Source of the DNA: an uncultured Selenomonas sp. | GTDB taxonomy: Bacteria > Bacillota > Negativicutes > Selenomonadales > Selenomonadaceae | Assembly: GCA_934202005.1 (NCBI GenBank) | Contig: CAKPXP010000001.1 | Location: 376,941 to 440,940, forward strand | Direction: 5' to 3' | DNA: 64,000 nt | Shown: piece after piece, positions 61,243 through 64,000 of the stretch | Layout: the number at the start of each line of letters is the position of its first letter | Position numbering within the stretch: the stretch's first letter is position 1 | Notes under the pieces: model-generated | What the model saw: only the letters and a program-made list of their open reading frames with translations | Told to the model about the DNA's origin: nothing | Databases searched by the model: none | Made by a program: the position numbers and the translations under genes

Positions 61243-61929
61243 ATGCGGAGAATCATCGTCATCGCATTGTGCGTTTATCTGCTGATGATCGCGACAGGTG
61301 CAGGTGTTTATCTTTATCTGGGAGATACCACGAAAAAGGCGCCGCCGCCAGCACTGAAAGCGAGTGACACAGCGCCGGCGTCGGGGAAAGTCGCGGAGAA
61401 AAAAGCGGCAGGTGCTGCCAGGCAGCAGCGGGCGGACGCACTGCGCAGTGAAATGAAGTGTGTTGACCGCAAGGGGGTCACGCTTTATACGTTCGACTAT
61501 CCCAAAAAGCCGGAGCCGGGTGTGTACTTGCGACCGTTCGTTGTTTCAGATGGCATGGCGTATGAGCTGAAATTCGATGTGTACTATTTTTACGATATTG
61601 ATGATGCGCAGAAGACGGCATGGATTCACGGCGATGCCCTTGAGATCACAACGGACAGCGGTGTGCATACGCTTGTTTTTTCCGCGCGGGATCGCAGGGA
61701 TAAGATGGCGATGGATGCCCAGGACCTTGCCGAGAACTATGTTCATACGGCAACGAGGGAGGAAGAGTCGCTGCTGGAGGAGATTGGTGCCTCACAGCAT
61801 GTATCGCTGCGCTATTATCAGCAGGAGAGCGGCCTGGGGCGCTCGCAGCGGCTTTCGAGAGAAGAGATTCATAGAATACACGATATGGTGGAGTTTTATC
61901 ACCTGGAAAAACAGGAGGGAGAGCAGTGA
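61243..61929 (+). CDS. Membrane-anchored hypothetical protein
   Basis: A 228-aa protein. One N-terminal membrane helix (RRIIVIALCVYLLMIATGAGVYLYL) is followed by an Ala/Lys/Pro-rich linker (~30-65) and a folded outer domain with RPFVVSDGMAYELKFDVYYFYD and HGDALEITTDSGVHTLVF. No family is recognised. ATG 61243 has AGGAG at 7 nt; GTG 61228 is less likely. Its stop overlaps the start of the response-regulator gene, so it may be a membrane partner of that orphan regulator. Confidence 0.7.
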   Translation: MRRIIVIALCVYLLMIATGAGVYLYLGDTTKKAPPPALKASDTAPASGKVAEKKAAGAARQQRADALRSEMKCVDRKGVTLYTFDYPKKPEPGVYLRPFVVSDGMAYELKFDVYYFYDIDDAQKTAWIHGDALEITTDSGVHTLVFSARDRRDKMAMDAQDLAENYVHTATREEESLLEEIGASQHVSLRYYQQESGLGRSQRLSREEIHRIHDMVEFYHLEKQEGEQ

Positions 61930-62618
61930 AAATACTTGCTGTGGATGATGATGATTCCATTCGTGAGCTTCTGACGCTCCAGCTGACCCGGCATGGGTAT
62001 GAGGTATTGGCAGCGGCTGACGGCGCAGAGGCGATGGCGAAAGCGCCGCAGGCAGACTTCGTTCTTCTGGATCTCATGTTGCCGAAGCTTGACGGCTTTG
62101 AAGTCTGTCGGCGTTTGAAATCGGCTGAGAAGACAAAGGATATCCCCATCATCATGCTGACGGCAAAGGCTGAGGAGATCGACACGGTCTTGGGACTGGA
62201 GCTCGGTGCGGATGATTACCTTGCCAAGCCGTTTTCGATGCGCGAGCTTTTGGCCCGCATCAAGGCGGTGCAGAGACGCAGCCAGCCAAAGCAGCAGGAA
62301 CAACAGCTCGCGCTTCGTCTCGGCGATCTGATGATGGATTTTGCTGCGTACAGTGTCAAGCTGAAGGGGAAGGAACTGTCTCTGACGCCTAAGGAATATG
62401 AACTCTTGAAGCTCTTCCTGACACATATTGGTCGGGCGTACTCGCGCGATGAGCTGTTGACACGCATCTGGGGGTATGAGTATTATGGCGACACACGGAC
62501 GGTCGATGTGCATGTGCGCCATTTGCGCAGCAAGCTCGCGGCCGCTCCCGATATTGCTGATGCGATTGAGACGGTGCGCGGCGTTGGCTATCGCTTCCAA
62601 TATGATGATCCGTCGTGA
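61926..62618 (+). CDS. OmpR/PhoB family response regulator (orphan)
   Basis: A 230-aa protein. The receiver domain (~1-120) has the acidic cluster VDDDDS, phosphoacceptor Asp49 in VLLDLMLPKLDG, TAKAEE and Lys in YLAKPFSMREL. The OmpR winged helix (~128-228) has LSLTPKEYELLKLFL and TVDVHVRHLRSKL. It starts at GTG 61926, overlapping the upstream stop codon. No histidine kinase is adjacent; the next gene is serine acetyltransferase. Confidence 0.94.
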   Translation: MKILAVDDDDSIRELLTLQLTRHGYEVLAAADGAEAMAKAPQADFVLLDLMLPKLDGFEVCRRLKSAEKTKDIPIIMLTAKAEEIDTVLGLELGADDYLAKPFSMRELLARIKAVQRRSQPKQQEQQLALRLGDLMMDFAAYSVKLKGKELSLTPKEYELLKLFLTHIGRAYSRDELLTRIWGYEYYGDTRTVDVHVRHLRSKLAAAPDIADAIETVRGVGYRFQYDDPS

Positions 62619-62660
62619 ACGGATGTTTGGCTGTAATGATTGAAAAGCAGGTGCATGAAA

Positions 62661-63617
62661 ATGAAAGACTTGATTTCTCCCGCAATCCACGAAACGACGC
62701 AAGCGATTCTTGCTGATTACGATCAGGGCCGGTCGATTGATAAACTCGATGTATTCAACCAGCCCGATACGAAAGTGATCTATGAGTTGATCAATGAACT
62801 CGTGCGCATCGCCTATCCAGGGTTTTCTAAGGATAAGCACTATCGGATCTATGACATCCGCAACAATCTGTCCATGGTCATCGAGGATGTAGCGTTTCGG
62901 TTGAACAAGCAGATTTCCATCGCGCTGCGCTATGGGAAGGCCTCGGATGATAAGAAATTGGAAGAGACGAGGGAACAGTCTCAGCGGATTACGCTGAAGT
63001 TTCTGCAACAGATTCCCTCCATCCGAGAATACCTCGCGACGGATGTTGCCGCGGTATTCGATGGCGATCCCGCGGCGGAGAGTGCGGATGAGATCATATT
63101 TGCTTATCCTGGGCTTTATGCCATCACGATTTATCGTTTCGCTCATGTTCTCTATCAGCTGCAAGTACCGGTGATTCCCCGCATCATGACGGAGCTCGCA
63201 CACAGCAAGACGGGCATCGATATCAATCCGGGAGCGACCATCGGCAAATATTTCATGATCGACCATGGAACAGGTATCGTCATTGGCGAGACGACGGAGA
63301 TCGGCGAGCACGTCAAGATTTATCAGGGCGTGACGCTCGGCGCGTTATCGACGTCTGGCGGGCGCAAGCTGTTCAACAAGAAGCGCCATCCGACCATTGC
63401 TGATTATGTCACGATCTATTCTGGCGCCTCGATCCTTGGCGGCGATACCGTCATCGGGAAGGGGGCTGTCATCGGCGGCAATGTATTCCTGACGAAATCA
63501 ATTGCCGCTGGCACGAAGGTGAGCGTCAAGAACCAGGAACTGCGCTTCAACAAGGATCACAAGGAAATCCAGGAAGTTGAGGCCGATCCCGATGCTGCTT
63601 GGTTTTATATCATATAA
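62661..63617 (+). CDS. cysE: Serine O-acetyltransferase (EpsC type)
   Basis: A 318-aa enzyme of the long EpsC-type CysE group: a helical N-terminal domain (~1-180) followed by left-handed beta-helix hexapeptide repeats (GIDINPGATIGKYFMIDHG, VIGETTEIGEHVKIYQGVTLG, GASILGGDTVIGKGAVIGGN). It acetylates serine for cysteine synthesis. ATG 62661 gives 7-nt SD spacing from AGGTG; ATG 62655 is an alternative. It is 42 nt after the response regulator and probably in the same operon. Confidence 0.93.
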   Translation: MKDLISPAIHETTQAILADYDQGRSIDKLDVFNQPDTKVIYELINELVRIAYPGFSKDKHYRIYDIRNNLSMVIEDVAFRLNKQISIALRYGKASDDKKLEETREQSQRITLKFLQQIPSIREYLATDVAAVFDGDPAAESADEIIFAYPGLYAITIYRFAHVLYQLQVPVIPRIMTELAHSKTGIDINPGATIGKYFMIDHGTGIVIGETTEIGEHVKIYQGVTLGALSTSGGRKLFNKKRHPTIADYVTIYSGASILGGDTVIGKGAVIGGNVFLTKSIAAGTKVSVKNQELRFNKDHKEIQEVEADPDAAWFYII

Positions 63618-63699
63618 GTGCGGTGAGTGGCTGCAACGAAACGCGGATCTCATCTGCTTTGCAACGAAAATACATTCTGCAGTTTGACTACTAAATGGG

Positions 63700-63737
63700 A
63701 TGCATGGTTTCTTATGGAGAAGGAGCCATGCATTTTT
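63700..63737 (+). terminator. Terminator of the cysE operon
   Basis: ATGCATGG (63700-63707) pairs with CCATGCAT (63726-63733), followed by T4 (63734-63737 after the T at 63733). Confidence 0.7.
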
Positions 63738-63738
63738 C

Positions 63739-63777
63739 TTATGTAAATCCCCAAGAACGCAAGCCGCAGGCGCAGCG
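63739..63777. repeat. 39-bp dispersed repeat, copy 2
   Basis: It matches 15301-15339 with one mismatch (CCAAGAACGC instead of CCAAGAGCGC) and lies directly after the cysE terminator. Confidence 0.75.
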
Positions 63778-63880
63778 CATCCCTGAACGCATACGCTTTT
63801 TGTGGAAAGTTTTTTATATTTCCTGTATAATGGCTTGAAGAAAAGAGGCGCGGCTGTTGTGTTCGCGCAGAAATAGCTGA

Positions 63881-64000
63881 AAGGAACCGCTGATTCAATG
63901 AAGTGCTCCGGATTTACTCGGATGCGCTGTATCTCCCTAGGAGATAAACCGGAGGCGTAGCGGCAAAACGCTCCATTGCGTTTTGTGCTGAGGATTGTAG
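63881..64000. mobile_element. MITE-like element, copy 3 (cut by window end)
   Basis: It begins AAGGAACCGCTGATTCAATG and continues TGCTCCGGATTTACTCGGATGCGCTGTA...CTGAGGATTGT, in the same orientation as copy 1. The right end lies outside the window. Confidence 0.78.

Larger units (their letters stand above)
63618..63880. other. Intergenic region after cysE
   Basis: It contains a terminator (63700-63737), the second copy of the 39-bp repeat (63739-63777) and a TATAAT (63826-63831) that may start a transcript leaving the window. No gene is seen. Confidence 0.45.

Noticed and set aside
1..64000. CRISPR arrays, rRNA and tRNA genes, prophage genes
   Set aside because: No regularly spaced repeats, no rRNA-like stretch and no convincing cloverleaf were noticed by eye. 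A covariance-model scan would be needed to exclude small RNA genes.

Overview
The window is a GC-rich chromosomal stretch of a diderm Firmicute, most likely a Negativicute of the Selenomonas/Mitsuokella type. Gram-positive style features (a tRNA-Trp T-box leader, SepF, a SpoVB/MurJ-like flippase, TmcAL) sit beside an LptA/OstA-like protein, which implies an outer membrane. The placement is an inference; no rRNA or tRNA gene was seen. Most genes have clear Shine-Dalgarno (SD) sites, and several use TTG or GTG starts.

Layout. 1-6.7 kb: the end of arsA, an Fsr-like MFS exporter, an operon (ACT protein, UPF0210, endonuclease III, GNAT) and a DUF438/hemerythrin/PAS protein. 8.4-15.1 kb: tryptophan biosynthesis in two blocks. 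trpF-C-B-A follows a T-box leader with a UGG specifier. trpE-G lies beyond a convergent deoxyinosine-glycosylase gene. No trpD is present. 15.3-32.4 kb: an accessory redox region. It holds two LysR genes (one with an amber codon, one frameshifted), a secreted alpha/beta hydrolase with a frameshifted signal peptide, DoxX, a CRP/FNR regulator, a carboxymuconolactone-decarboxylase/cupin fusion, an intact IS4-type element with 7-bp target duplication, an alcohol-dehydrogenase remnant and a DUF4143 ATPase. These are followed by a set of Tat-signal redox proteins: an Fe-S aldo/keto reductase, a NapH-NapG-like fusion, a metallo-beta-lactamase-fold hydrolase, an Fe-S-flavoprotein-like reductase, a DUF4405 membrane protein and a flavodoxin.

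32.5-64 kb: mostly housekeeping genes. These are sepF, pepD, an acyltransferase, a SIMPL protein, a class III aminotransferase with a U32 peptidase, exonuclease III with a C39-like protein, a nitroreductase, prfC, rmlA-rmlB, a GH84 glycosidase, a MocR regulator, the LptA-like protein, a flippase with a lipid kinase, tmcAL, nadE, thrC, pckA, and an operon of a membrane protein, an orphan response regulator and serine acetyltransferase.

The most unusual content is (i) the extracytoplasmic, Tat-dependent flavin/Fe-S redox module, with a recurring AAGC(A/G)TT upstream motif and several broken members, and (ii) a family of about 165-bp MITE-like elements (22.6, 33.5 and 63.9 kb) with about 35-bp forms in which the two ends are nearly abutting (7.0 and 32.5 kb). 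One MITE lies directly against the pepD ribosome-binding site.
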